The notes beneath the pieces were generated by a model. That model made no database searches, was not told the DNA's origin, and saw nothing but the letters and a program-made list of their open reading frames with translations. Both the position numbers and the translations under genes were made by a program. This document shows positions 1 through 12,120 of a stretch of 64,000 bases of DNA, in pieces; positions within the stretch are counted from its first letter, which is position 1; the number at the start of each line of letters is the position of its first letter. Source of the stretch: Thermomucor indicae-seudaticae (lineage: Eukaryota > Mucoromycota > Mucoromycetes > Mucorales > Lichtheimiaceae); NCBI GenBank assembly GCA_000787465.1, contig JSYX01000092.1, positions 1 to 64,000 on the forward strand. Direction: 5' to 3'.

Positions 1-26
1 CTTTTTTGATTGACCTATCGGTGCTC

Positions 27-308
27 TCAGGCAAGTCCAGATACTAAACATCCCCTCTTTGTATATCGCATACCTGTATATGGTTGCCGCAGGTCACTTC
101 CAGCATCTGCATGCCATTTGAATTGGAGCAACGCCTGGGTGGCATTACCCAACGCCTCCTTCTCCTCATCATCGAGGTCGGTTTCGTCACCAGAGCTGTC
201 TTCTGAGAAATCGATCATCGGATCGTCTTGCAGTTTTGCCCCAAATCGTCCTTTGGCATCACGGGCTTGCTGCCTATGAATGCGACTACGTTTCGATGGT
301 CTAGGCAT
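27..308 (-). pseudogene. Transposon-associated N-terminal fragment
   Basis: This is a 93-codon frame beginning MPRPSKRSRIHRQQARDAKG. The start is very basic, followed by an acidic Ser/Asp/Glu stretch and then a segment containing FKWHADAGSDLRQPYTG. The architecture (MPRPSKR start, acidic linker, W-H/N-x-A-x-x-x-LR motif) recalls the N-terminal part of high-copy fungal genes that sit with DDE transposases. That resemblance is from memory and unaligned. The frame stops before any DDE catalytic domain, and nothing transposase-like follows to the window edge at base 1, so it reads as a truncated remnant. A short real gene cannot be excluded. Confidence 0.35.
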
Positions 309-901
309 GCTGAATAGATTTTCTCGATAACAAATAAAGATGCACGAACTTTTATTACAACAAGCTTGGACGTATTTTATAGCTTTCGTTGAAGGATTTC
401 TTTAATCCTATCTCCTAAATCTGCCGTTATTATATCGGTACCGTTCGCATCTGATAGCTCTCTCTACTTTACTGAGCTGTTTTTGTATCCAGTGTTTCCG
501 GTCGTCCACTTCCCTATGAGCTCCATTGTTCCTGCTCATATCCGGGTATATATTTATCCGTGTAAGATACGCCATCTCATTGGCCAGAGGCATGAGAACT
601 GGATGGACAAAATTTTCCGGCACTTATAAAAATAGCCCGACTTTGAACCGTTATAGCAAGTCACACAGCTTTTTTTTTCAAAAATCTGATCCGATAGATC
701 GATTCAGCGGCCCAAAAATAATCGATTTATCGGTTCAGAATCTCGCAGGGTGGTGCCGGGAAATATCCTTAGCACTTCAAAGTCAGGGACTCAACCATGG
801 CGATCTAAGGTGTCTTGCACCATAGCCATAACTTTTTTAGTGCTTCGGCATTTCTTATCTCCAAAAAATCCGCTGCTGTCCCCTGTCGCCCTTCGCCTCA
901 A

Positions 902-942
<41 letters not shown>

Positions 943-1714
943 TCCCGGTTACAAAAACGGGCGACGTATACGGATAAGCACATCCTCCTTGTTCAAAAAC
1001 TACTGTACTCATTCGCAAAAGGTACATTCTCTTCCTGCATATTCGACCTTTTTCTACACGTAACTTGAATTGTACATTTACTGCGAACTTTCTGTATCAC
1101 AACGCGATGTGTAGTTGAATAGACTGTAGATACTCATATCTCTACAACCACAGATCCTATTGGCAGGATAACTGCTGGTTTCTAAAACTTGGTCTACTAA
1201 CACACTGCAGAAACGGTCATTTTTAGTCACTATTTAGCTGGGGAAAAAGGTGGGTAAAATAATCCTGCCTGAGTCTGACTTTTTACTCATTCCAGGAAAA
1301 TGTGCCCGGTTGATTCGGTTGGAGATAGTTTGGTCGACGCTTAGTTTCAATTTTTTGCGGAAGACCCGCGTCGCTAGGTTTCACGGATTCCCGTGTAGTG
1401 TTACTTTTGCTAGTTCGTCTTGTGTTCTTCTGTCATGTCTTTCTTTAACCCGTTTTTTATCTCTTCACACAAAAAGTGAGCATTATCGATATTGTGGCTA
1501 GATCTGTCTTACTCATGAATTATCCCGTTTCTTCTCAATAAACCAGTTTGAATTGGTCAATTAAGCGCCACGGAAATCACGGTGCCTTTTTTAATAGCTT
1601 CGGATATTTATTCATCCCGAAGGCTATAAAACGAGCTCAAAAAATTCCAACTTCATGTTTTTCAAGCACTGTTTCGCCGACAATCGGTCTGCGTGAATCG
1701 GCCCTTACATCGAA
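309..1714. other. Intergenic, upstream of EF-3
   Basis: No convincing coding frame was found in 1.4 kb. It contains a CT-dinucleotide tract near 905-940 and AT-rich stretches. The last few hundred bases should hold the promoter of the EF-3 gene, but I see no element I can name with confidence. Confidence 0.5.
903..944. repeat. (CT)n microsatellite
   Basis: An almost perfect run of CT dinucleotides runs into a short CCCTCTCCC tail. It lies in non-coding DNA about 770 bp upstream of the EF-3 start codon. Confidence 0.9.
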
Positions 1715-4700
1715 ATGGTAACAGCGAACAATGGCGATACAGTTGCCGATCTTTTGAAGGAGATCAACACTGCACCTACGAGCGAGGAAAGCGACAAGGC
1801 AGCTCGGGAACTTGCGCAACTTGTCAAAGATGGTGGTATTATCATGCTCAAGCATCACGGCATCTTGCAGAAATTAAGCGCTTCAGCACAGAACAAAAAG
1901 TCAGGATTAGAGCGCGAGGGCGGTCTGATCGGCTTCAATGCGCTTGCTGAAATTCTTGGGCATGTCAGTGAACCCGTTCTTTTGGAGTACCTGGCCCTTT
2001 TCCTCGACATGTACGCCGACAAAGGCACCGTTGTCCAAGAAGCAGCTCAGATGGCCGCAGAGAGTCTGGTATCGGGCATCCCAGCCGAAGCCGCTCAGCT
2101 GTTGCTCCCCGTCTTGTTTGACGCCATGGGCAAAAACGGATCGAAGAAATGGCAGACCAAGCTTGGTGCATTGCGACTCTTACAGAAATACACCGAGCGC
2201 GCTCCAGAGCAGATTGGCTACTGCTTGCCGCAGATTATTCCAGTTGTATCGAATTGTTTTGCTGATACCAAGACCGAGGTGGCTTCTGCAGCACAGGAAA
2301 CCATGATGGCCGTATGCGCTGTGGGCGGCAATCCGGATATCGAGCGTCATCTCAAAGACCTGGTGCGCTGCATGGGCGATCCGAGCCGTGTCGCCAAGAC
2401 GATCGAAAAGTTGGCCTCAACCACTTTTGTTGCCGAAGTGAATGGACCCACTCTGGCCATCATGGTACCGCTCTTGACGCGTGCTCTCAACGAACGCTCG
2501 ACATTGGTGATCCGCCAAACGGTTGTGATTATTGATAACCTTTGCAAATTGGTGCGAGAGCCTCGGACGGCGGCCCAGTTCTTGCCACAACTTTATCCGG
2601 GCGTGAATCATCAGGCGGAATCGGCTGCGTTCCCAGAAATTCGTGAACTCGCTGGTCGTGCTAGACAGACACTGATCGATGCTGGTGGCAATGTGGGCAG
2701 CGAAAATGGAAATGGAAATGCAAATGACGGCGTGCTTCATGTCACACAAGAGGATGCTTCCAAAGTTGTAAAGACCGAGATTACCAAGATTCAGGGATTC
2801 ATGGATTCGTTTTTCAATCCTTACGTTATATACATTGGCGCGATTATAGCTGATTGGATACGCCAAGAGATGTTTGCGAAAGAGACTTGGATCAAGGTCT
2901 TGTCTGACTATGTTGGAGCCGTTGTGATGTCTGCAGATGTCGTACCATTGATAGAACGGGTGTACGAACACTACCACAAACTGTACAAAGAAAAAACTGG
3001 CGGCGATCCTGATGCAGCATTCGATAAACAAGAGGGTGAGGAACTTTGTCGTATCGACGACTTTTCGCTTGCTTATGGCACCAGACTGCTTTTGAACCAC
3101 ACGAAACTTAAGCTTCATCGTGGCCAGCGATACGGCTTGTGCGGTGCTAACGGCGCTGGTAAATCCACCTTAATGCGCTCGATTCATCAAGGCAAAGTGG
3201 AAGAGTTTCCGTCGCAGGATCAAGTCAAGACAGCATTTGTGGACTACACTGCACAGAGCGCGGATACGTCATTGTGTGTTTTGGACTATGCGTGCGAAGA
3301 CAAGAATCTCAAGAACTTAAGCCGGGACGAAATCAAAGAAGGGCTACAGTCGGTTGGCTTTGATGATGCACGTCTTGCCGTCCCAGTTAGTGCATTGTCG
3401 GGTGGTTGGAAGATGAAGCTGGAGCTTGCTCGCGCCATGCTTTCAAAGGCAGACATTCTGTTACTGGACGAACCTACGAATCACTTGGATGTAACAAACG
3501 TCAAGTGGCTTCAAGAGTACCTAGTGAGCCAAAAGAACGTAACATGCCTGATTGTATCCCACGACCCAGGATTTTTGGATGCCGTCTGCACTCATATTCT
3601 GCATTATGAACGAAAGAAACTTCGTTTATACCCAGGCAATCTTTCAAAGTAAGTAATTCTAAAAGCTTTGGTAGATAGGTACTAACTGGCTCGGTTAGTT
3701 TTGTTAAGCAGTACCCGGAAGCCCGCAACTACTATACCCTTGAATCCTCTCAAGTCAGCTTTTCTTTCCCGAAGCCGTCGTTGCTGCAAGGTGTTAGAAG
3801 CAACACCAAGGCTATCTTAAAAATGACAGACTGCACATTCCAGTATCCCGGTGCCTCCAAACCATCATTATATAACGCGACTGTATCGTTGTCTCTTTCA
3901 TCTCGTGTTTCAGTGGTTGGACCCAACGGAGCGGGCAAATCAACCATGATCAAGCTGCTTACGGGTGAACTTGTTCCTCAAACGGGTATTGTTTGGCGAC
4001 ATCCCGCTCTGCGTATCGGATACGTTGCTCAGCATGCATTCCATCACTTGGAACAGCATCTTGAGAAGACGCCTATGGAGTACCTGCGCTGGCGCTACGA
4101 AACAGGCGAAGATAAAGAAGTCTCTATGAAGGAAACTCGTCAATGGACAGAGGATGAATTGAAGCAAATGGATAAACCGATCAGTGTCGATGGAGAATCT
4201 CGTCAGATCGAGTGTTTGCTTGGTCGCGCAAAGTACAAAAAGACATTTCAGTACGAAATCAAGTGGAGAAATATGCGACACAAGTACAACACGTGGATGT
4301 CCCGCGAGAAGCTTTTGGAATTAGGTTTCCAAAAGCTTATCCAGCAGTTTGACGACAAGGAAGCGTCGCGTGAAGGCTTACTGAATCGTGAATTGACGAT
4401 GAGTGCCATCCGTCAACACTTTATGGATATTGGATTGGACCCTGAAATTGCTCAGTACAGCAAGCTGGGTGAACTTAGTGGCGGTCAAAAGGTGAAAGTG
4501 GTGATCGCTGCTGCCATGTGGAATAATTGCCATATGCTTGTCCTTGACGAACCTACCAACTTTTTGGACCGTGATGCACTTGGTGGTTTGGCGAATGCTA
4601 TCAAATCTTGGGAAGGTGCCGTGGTAATGATCTCCCACTCTGAAGAGTTCACAACTGCGCTTTGCCCCGAGTCTTGGCGGTTGGAAGCCGGAAGATTAAT

Positions 4701-4896
4701 CATGAAATCTGGCAAGTCGTCTGTAGAAGAAGACCAAGGCCCACCCATTGATGATGAAGCAGTCAAGGCGAAAATCAGCAAAAAGAAAAAGAAGACGCGA
4801 AAAGAGCTCAAGGAACAAGAAGCTCGTCGACGTGCTCGACAGCTCAAGTGGCTAATCGAAGGCGGCGAACGAGAACCAGATACGGACAGCGACTAG
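1715..4896 (+). CDS. TEF3: Translation elongation factor 3 (EF-3)
   Basis: Cytosolic ribosome-associated ATPase that helps tRNA release from the E site during elongation in fungi. There are two exons, 1715-3648 and 3699-4896, with a 50-nt GT-AG intron containing the branch motif ACTAAC. The product is 1,043 aa, the usual EF-3 length. Residues 1-320 are alpha-helical HEAT repeats, followed by a four-helix region. ABC1 has Walker A GANGAGKS near 477, signature LSGGW and LLLDEPTNHLD. ABC2 has Walker A GPNGAGKS near 719, signature LSGGQ and VLDEPTN. A chromodomain-like insert (FQYEIKW...YNTWM) lies near 825-845 inside ABC2. The C-terminus is lysine/arginine rich, as expected for ribosome binding. 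It could be the EF-3-like paralogue type rather than classical YEF3, because ABC1 has a slightly compact linker. Confidence 0.96.
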
Positions 4897-5126
4897 ACAT
4901 TTTTTACATAGACCTTTCCCAAGCAAATCATACATTGACTACAAATATTGCATCTCTTCGCATCCCCCCATACATATAGAATGGCATATAACCAACATGT
5001 ATATATGTATTCTGATGGACTTGGAGTAAAAACCATAGGATATCATTTTGTGGTATTTGCTGCCCAAGCAGGTGACGGAGGCGCCAAATGGATCGGTCTG
5101 TTAACTGCATTGTTGCTTCTTCCATG

Positions 5127-6141
5127 CTACGAATCGCCTTGTCGGTCACCGGTGGCCGTAGACGAAGATGATTGTACAGCACAGTCCTCATAATTATGAT
5201 TGATGCTGAGAGGATCGCTTTGAGGTTCAGGGGATGCGATTGATGATGAAAGCATAGGAGAGGACATTGTTGAAAACAAGCCGCCGGTAACTGCAGCTGT
5301 AGCCGCGTCCTCTGCTACTGCTGCTGCTACTGCTAGATCGTCTTCGACAGCTGCTTTTGTCGTCGCTACGTCGTCAGGCATGTTGCCGTTGTATGACTTC
5401 ATTGCTACTTCATATTCTTCCATCTCTTTCTTGTACATATCATAATACACCTGGGGCATCGCGAGTCAGTCTAGATCACCTTGTACATACTTGGGATGAT
5501 GATGCTATTACCTGTTTTTCTTCTCTAGTTAATGCTTTCCATTTTTGACCGAGCAGTCTGGTCAGACTTTCATGCGGAATCTGATCTTTCATCTTTTCGC
5601 GTTCCAGGCGACAGAACAGAAAGAAGACGTTGCCTGGTCCCTTGGGAGCATTGGGATCCTTTTTCTTTCTTGGTAGCTTCTGGGCTCTGTATCGTTGTAA
5701 TATCTAGGTAATCCATCCAAGTCATGAAAATGAGAACACTGCAGATCGTCTCTCTCTTTTTACCAGATCTGTTTTATCGGTTGATAATAAACCATCCTCG
5801 TCTCTGAGGTGTTGAATCTTTTCCATTCTTTCCAGAAGGAACCTGGACACAACAGAAATATCAGCGCAAACACTAAAAGATCGCACAGGAAAAGAAAAAT
5901 ACTTGCATGCGTTCGAGTCGTAAGCGATGAATATTCTTGCGGTTCTTGTAGATTTTCAGCGTGAGATTGTCATTCTCCTAGAACACCAATAAATAACCCA
6001 TAATGGTGACCCAATCTGAAACCGATGTACCTCTTCGATTTCGCGAATGCGACGCTTCAGCTCTCTGTACTTGATAATATACCTCTGCTCTGGAACACGT
6101 TTAGGAAAGCAAGACTTGAACTTCAAAATCGGCCCAACCAA
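5127..6141 (-). CDS. HMG-box DNA-binding protein (Nhp10-like)
   Basis: Probable nuclear HMG-box protein. Supported exons in transcript order are 6084-6031, 5977-5907, 5842-5764, 5703-5512 and 5450-5127. The start lies upstream of 6084 and is not resolved; no ATG in frame is visible in the first exon. The N-terminal part is a charged coiled coil (KYRELKRRIREIEE, then LRLERMFLLERMEKIQHL). After a PRKKKDPNAPKGP linker comes one HMG box (NVFFLFCRLEREKM ... LGQKWKALTREEKQVYYDMY). The tail is alanine- and serine-rich. A coiled coil followed by a single box resembles Nhp10-type INO80 subunits; that assignment is inference. The intron 5843-5906 uses a GC donor (GCAAGT), because only that donor keeps the frame. 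It is divergent from the Nup93 gene. Confidence 0.8.
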
Positions 6142-6948
6142 CCGTCAGTCATCGCAGCGAAACCTCATTCAGTACTGGTGTCAGGCACGAAAAAGGAAAT
6201 AGCGCAAAGCAGGGCAATAAGAGAGCGTGTTTGTGAGAGAGAAAGAATCTTTTACGGCCCACATGCGCGAAACTTAATTTTTCCACTACTGCAAGCACGC
6301 GGATCTCTGTTGCTTCACTTGGATAGCCCAATCAGCACCATACTGAGAAGGTAACTATATAAGTTATAACGAGGACGGCTCCATCAATGCCTCTGCTGAG
6401 CTTAGGGCGGGAGCTAGAGATTGACTGCCTGACGGTACCCGAGTACAGACATTGTCAACGAAGATATTACAACGGAACATGCCGAGAATACAGTGAGCAC
6501 AAGCTGCTAGGGATAAGCATGATATAAGCCCTCCAGTTTTTGTGCCTTTACCTTTATACTTTCCGGATGCTATAAAATAGATACAAAGCATATCTTTATT
6601 GGATTTAAAAGCCACAGATAACAAGACTATCGATGTTATGCTGAAAGATATTGCATTATATCTCTTCTGCGCTTCGGAAACAAGTGTATCCCGTTAGACT
6701 TGAATTTTACTTTACCTACTCTTATGAATTGTTCCTTACAATGCGCCAGTGACAGTAGATATTTTATCCTCAAGACGATAGCTATCAAATAGTGTTGTGA
6801 TTTAAGAAGGCGAAAATATTATCTAGCTCATGCCAGCCTGTCGAAGATGCTGGAGCGTATGTATACAACTTAAAACAGTGGACGCTGCTTGTTTACACAG
6901 GTTAAAGATACCTTCGAGCTATCCTTCTTGAGTGCCGCCAATGCGCGG
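6142..6948. promoter_or_regulatory. Divergent intergenic region, HMG/Nup93
   Basis: About 0.8 kb lies between the heads of two divergent genes. It probably holds both promoters and the unresolved first exon of the HMG-box gene. I see no clear ORF or named motif. Confidence 0.35.
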
Positions 6949-9900
6949 ATGGGACTGCCTTTGTTGGGTCGGTCAAATTTCCACTTAAGACCTTCAAAAC
7001 TTCAGACCCAACCGCGTGCTGCGATGGCTAGCGACACATTCAAAAAGCTATACGAAAGTTCCAAATTACTTGTATCGCCTCCTAATCGCGAGCAGTATCC
7101 GATTATTACGAGGGACTGGAACCATTTACGGAATGAGACCCAAAATATTTTCGGAAGAAACAAGCTGAATCAGGAACAGAAAGCTAACGGGTATCGTTAT
7201 TATTGATCGTGTGCGGGTGCCGCGATCGTGTTTTCTAATCCATTGTATATTATCGCAGCTATCACTTTCTGGCGCGCCATGGAGTCAATAGCCAGGATTT
7301 TACCCAAAAGCTGGATGTTCTCGACACTACGTATTCGTTTCAGCCGACCGACACGCTTAACGACACTGACGTCGAGGTAATCACAGAAGCATTGCGTCCA
7401 ATGCAGCTCTCCTAAAGACGCGCGCTAGAAATACCTTCAACAATCGCACGAGAGAATAATTATCAACACGATCGAAGAATGTAGGCATAATGTATGTGTG
7501 CGAAATAAAAATGGTCCAGTCAACCCATATTGATCAGCAGCTTCAAGACGTGCTTGGACTTTGAAGAAAAAGCCGAGCGCGCCATGCTGGCTCACTGGAG
7601 AAATGCCCAACGGCAAATCCTAGAAGAATGGGATCATCGTCAGGACAATAACGCGTTTGGACGCGAAGACTCCTCGTTCAAGAGCCTCGACATGGTACGC
7701 AGTTCTCACCAGAGCAATGTTTCTATCTCTTGCCATCAACACACTCTCGCTCCGTATAGGCCCTGCCAACAGCCGACTCTTTCCGGCAACGCGTTTCCGC
7801 ATACGCAGCCATTGTTGGCAAGTTAAACGATGCCCGTGTACAAAAAGTGGACTTTCCCGTGATCGAGTCGTTTGCACAACTGCTAAAGTCTTCTGATGCG
7901 GAAAAGGTTCGGTTGAAGAATGACGCCATTCGTCTACGGGTTCGCTCATTGTACTTTAGGCACAGAACAGAGCCATGGACGCCTGGCAGCTTGTAGATGA
8001 ACTCTGTCGGGAGCATGAGAATGGGACCGGGAAAAGGAAAGAAGGGTATTTCCTACGATCCTATCTTGAAAGGTCGATCGATAGTCCGTCCGAAGTGCAG
8101 GTTCGGCGACTGCTTATCGCGTCATGCAGAGGCTGGCTGGAGAAACAGCAAGTATCAGCGCTGCCATAGAAAGATGGTTCCATGGGTTCTAACCAAGACT
8201 GATCTATAGATTTGTGCAATATGCGGATGACGTGCTTCTACGGCATGCCATGGAGGCTCAGGTTGGAGGCGTTCCCTCGCCAATGCACCGTTTGCGTGCT
8301 TTTATGAACTTTGTCTTTAGAAAAAACTTGGGCTGGACAGATCCTCGCTTTGAGGTATGTATGCTGTTCCTTTTATAGTGACTGGCAGGGTTAGCTCAAA
8401 TTTATGGACACGATAGGTTGTGAATGACACCCCGATTTGGACGTTTGTGTACCTCCTCATTCGAAGTGGTTATTCAAACCTGGCATTACAATATGTTACG
8501 GAGAACCAGCAACTCTTTCAAACAGAACCTCAATTTGTTCGATACTTTCTGGAGTACATGGAGAGCCCTGATAGACGGTAAGGTTGCTTCTGTATTAAAG
8601 ATGGAAAGAGACACTCACTGAGGGACCGGCTGTTGGAAGATTAACGAAGCCAACCCGGGATGCACTCCTCGCCGACTATCAGCGTCTGGAATATGGGCAA
8701 CAGCGTGTCGATCCATACAAGCTTGTAATATATAAAATCTTGGGCCGCTGCGAGCTAAGCAAGAAAACTCTACCGGACGTCATTGCGACGACAGAAGACT
8801 ACATGTGGCTTCAGGTATGTGGTGGCTACATTCGATGCTGCAAGGTGGTATTGTCGAATTCGCTAAGCAAAGTGGTTAGCTTACTCTTGTCCGCGAAGAT
8901 ATCGAGGGTGATGAATATGACTACGAACGGTACCGGTTGAGTGACCTCCAAGCTTCCATCAACAAATATGGATCCAAGCGCTTTGATCCAAATGGCAGTA
9001 ATCCATGGATATACTTTAAAGTTTTACTTTTAACTCTGCAGTTTGAAAGGGTAAGAGGCATGGGGGAGTTTAGAGTCCAAGATGAGAGTTGATTGCTCAA
9101 GGTTTACTGCGCAGGCTGTTAACTATCTGTACAAAAACGAAAAGAGTCGGCTGGAAGCAGTACATTTCGCTGTGGCGCTTGCTTATTATGGTCTTTTGAG
9201 AATTCCAGCAGAGCCGACCATCTCTAGCATAGATTTTCGTAAGCTGAAAGTGTAAAGTAGCAGTAGTGTGTGGTGCTGATAAGGATACTTTTTTAGTAAT
9301 TGTGGAAGACGACGATCGGATCAGTCTCAATTTCCCGCGCCTCATATACCAATATGTGCGAATCTTCGCAGCAACTAACCCGCAAGACGCCCTCAATTAC
9401 ATGTATCTGCTGACATTATACTCTGACCGACGGCGCGACTCTGACGACATGATGAGTTTATGTCACTCCTATGTACAAGACCTTGTATTAACAACCAAAG
9501 ACTGCAATGTGATCCTGGGAACACTGTCTCCAGAACAGGGTCGTTTGGTACGTCATATACGACTTTTGACGCTGACTGTGGCTAACCTTCTTTATTCAGC
9601 CTGGTCTGCTGGATCGTCACAAGGAGCTTATTGGAATCACAAGTGAGCAGAGTTATGTCCAGAATATCTTAATACCGATTGCAGAAAAATTCAGCCAAGA
9701 AAATCGCTATAAAGAAGCAGTCCTTGTGTATGAATTAACGACAGTAAGTCAGGAGTAAGATACTGTGAGTGGCCAACTGTGTTTCACTGAGACGCTGGTG
9801 TAGGATTACAACAGGGTCATCGACGTCTTAAATAAGCAACTGGGCGATGCATTGCAGCAAGCTCGAGATCAAAGAACTGCAGCGGATCCTGAACAGGCGC

Positions 9901-10529
9901 AACACAACCGTGCATCCGACGAGCAAATGATCACCTTTGCATTGGAGACATTGAAGCGTTATGAAAAGCATCAGCATATCGGCATGCTTATAAAGGAATC
10001 AAAGAAGCATGCTGTTCAAGTGTTGATCCAGATGCTTCGATGTCATAGCTTGTACGACGAGGGACTTTACGAACAGGCGCTGCAGCTAGTCCAGCAGAGT
10101 GGCCTGATCCCTCTTGAGGACGACTTTGGACAAGTGCAGCGGGCAGCGGATCAGTTTGAGCAACTAGACGAGACAGTTCGTAAAAATGTGCCTGATTTAC
10201 TCCTGATGGTGGCAGATATGCTATACAAACTTTACAAGACATTCACGGGGGTGCAGCTGAGCATGCAGCCAGCGGCAAAGCAGGTTGGTTGGCTATAAAT
10301 AGCTTTCAGGCAGAAAACATGCGTTTCTGATTCGGAAACCACAGAGAATTGCAAAGATCGACGAAAACATACGAGCCATACTAGCATTTGTAGGCATTAT
10401 CCAGTTTAAGATGCCAGCGGATACCGTAGCAAAGTTAAACAGGTATGCATAATCGTGGTAAAAGTGATCCAATGAGCAGAATTAATTAAATCATGTGTTA
10501 GAGCTGAAATGGTAATGAGAGGCAAATGA
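6949..10529 (+). CDS. NIC96: Nucleoporin Nup93/Nic96
   Basis: Linker nucleoporin of the inner ring of the nuclear pore complex. It has sixteen exons: 6949-7190, 7259-7376, 7429-7491, 7548-7694, 7760-7906, 7960-8147, 8210-8354, 8417-8577, 8640-8814, 8880-9050, 9115-9238, 9297-9547, 9600-9743, 9804-10283, 10345-10442 and 10502-10529. All phases agree and give 893 aa, close to the family's 820-840. Recognisable Nic96 segments include WLEKQFVQYADDV, GGVPSPMHRLRAF, WTDPRFEVVNDTPIW and the C-terminal FVGIIQFKMPADTVAKLNRAEM, which aligns by eye with the Nup93 terminus. The intron after 8147 has a GC donor (GCAAGT). The start could instead be the in-frame ATG at 7024. Exon-intron borders in exons 3-5 are the least certain. 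Confidence 0.9.
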
Positions 10530-10545
10530 GCCAATAAAGCTTCTG

Positions 10546-10902
10546 ATGACTCAATCCAAACGCTGCTCCGCTCTGAGTTTTCATTTAAAAAGTGGGGTTT
10601 CCATTTCCCGAAATTCTGCAATTGTTAACACTTCCTTTACCATGGCTTTCTTGCAAACTGACATTGATCCCTTGTTTCTTCGCGAAAAGCACCTGAAGCA
10701 TAGCAAAACCTGCAATAACTTCGCCCTAGACGAAAACATGACAACGGAAACAGAATCATCGTCATCACAATCAAAGCGTGATTTGTCGTTCATGAAACGG
10801 CTATTCCTGACGAAGGCTGCTTCAACTGAAATGGCTGACCAGGCACGGCCTTTGCTAAACACAGAAAATCTGGACCGGCTCGTCTCGTACTACCGCCTGT
10901 GA
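10546..10902 (+). CDS. Hypothetical small protein, 118 aa
   Basis: This is an uninterrupted ATG frame starting 17 bp after the Nup93 stop on the same strand. An inner ATG at 10640 would start MAFLQTDIDPLFLREKHL. The protein is charged and serine-rich (TETESSSSQSKRD) with no signal peptide or membrane segment, and I do not recognise it. It may be part of the Nup93 3' UTR rather than a gene; the closeness to the upstream stop argues for caution. Confidence 0.3.
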   Translation: MTQSKRCSALSFHLKSGVSISRNSAIVNTSFTMAFLQTDIDPLFLREKHLKHSKTCNNFALDENMTTETESSSSQSKRDLSFMKRLFLTKAASTEMADQARPLLNTENLDRLVSYYRL

Positions 10903-11299
10903 CCTACCCTACCCTTCTGTCATTGCGCTTGATCACACTGTCTCCATTATTTATGCATTTCACTTTTGTTGTTTCATTCGCATAACTTCTCCTCGCGTAG
11001 GTGTGTGAATACATTCTGATCTTACGGTGTAAAAGAGTGGTTGGCGTTGAAGATGCTTTTTCTTCGCCATAGACAAGTTATTATTGCTGTTGCTTTTAGG
11101 GAGGTCTCAATATGCAGCCTGATGATCCGTAACATAACAGATGGAGGGTCATGCAACGCTTTTCTGAATACCTTTTTGTGTCCTACGTTTGCGTCAAATT
11201 CAAGTGACATTTGCGCCATGAGCATCTACTGTGAAATCGAAACGCGTTTGCTCTGAGATCTATATGCTACAGGAAGCTTATGCTGCATAACTTCTGTCA

Positions 11300-11668
11300 A
11301 TGAATTATTTTTTCCTGAAGGTTTCGGGTTTGAATACAGGTTTCATCGTCCGGGGTCCCTAATTTCAGGGGCTAACAGCGCACTTTTACGACCTTGGCTT
11401 AGAAGCCAATGGACTGTATCTAGCCACTACTGCAGCAGTTCCTTCATATGCCAAAAACTTCCCAAAACCCGCGCCTTATCTCGCTGCCTTCCGAGAGAAC
11501 ACAGACCTCTTTCAAGTGCCTGTAGAAGGAGCTGGAGGTAGAGAAAAAATAGGATCAGTAAAAAGTTCCGAGGCGTCAGACGAAACACCATGCAAAGCGT
11601 CCTGGTACATGGAATGGCCTTCCAGATATCCGGCAAGATCTGTTACAGCCTCCACAGTCGATGAATAA
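11300..11668 (+). CDS. Unrecognised two-exon ORF
   Basis: A protein-like open frame of 100 codons follows an acceptor (TTTCAG) at 11368. It reads GLTAHFYDLGLEANGLYL, then PSYAKNFPKPAPYLAAFRE, and ends in a Ser/Thr-rich tail. A candidate first exon 11300-11320 (MNYFFLK) with donor GTTTCG joins it in phase, giving about 122 aa. No family is recognised. The opposite strand is also open for part of this stretch, so the coding strand is not certain. Confidence 0.3.
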
Positions 11669-11715
11669 GTTGTAAAAGTATAAATGTTTCCGATTTTCCA
11701 ATACTAACTAATATA

Positions 11716-12000
11716 TTATGCCGTTCTTGCCAATTTTGCTGTAAGGCCTAAGGTCGCGCCTTGACGCATAAACACCAGTCTTTTCGCCGCCCCCAACGAT
11801 AGCTCCTGCCTATCTAGAATACGCTTCTGCCAGCCCGCGAGCACAGCTGGAACGGCGACAGACTCCTTGAATAAATTGGCTATTCGAGCCTTTGTAAACC
11901 AAAGTTAGTCAGCACACACCCATGCCTTTGATGGTCTCGATTACATAACCTTTGTATAATTATATCTTCCAAAAGCGTTTGGTTTTCCTCGACCAGGCAT
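11716..12000 (-). CDS. Unrecognised 74-aa basic protein
   Basis: Two exons, 12000-11950 and 11889-11716, join in phase through a GT-AG intron. The product starts MPGRGKPNAFGRYNYTK and continues ARIANLFKESVAVPAVLAGWQ. It is basic, with an amphipathic or weakly hydrophobic C-terminal half, which would suit a small mitochondrial or membrane-associated protein. That is a guess from composition. It is divergent from HYPK, with start codons only about 120 bp apart, so the two probably share a promoter. No family assigned. Confidence 0.45.
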
Positions 12001-12120
12001 GGATAGGGCATATGCTTTCGATGGTGTTGATCGCAGCGTCCTACACTGTGGAACACCAAGAGCGGTGGAGGAATTTTCTCCTGCCAGAGTCTCGTTTCTT
12101 TAGTAAGATCTAAAGTACAA

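Noticed and set aside
755..775. Second U12-like donor (AAATATCCTTAG)
   Set aside because: It matches ATATCCTT but lies in non-coding DNA with no nearby branch motif in the right spacing and no exon to join.
2417..3118. 233-codon open frame antisense to EF-3
   Set aside because: It lies entirely opposite strongly conserved EF-3 coding sequence and shows no family motif; it is a shadow of the codon usage of the real gene.
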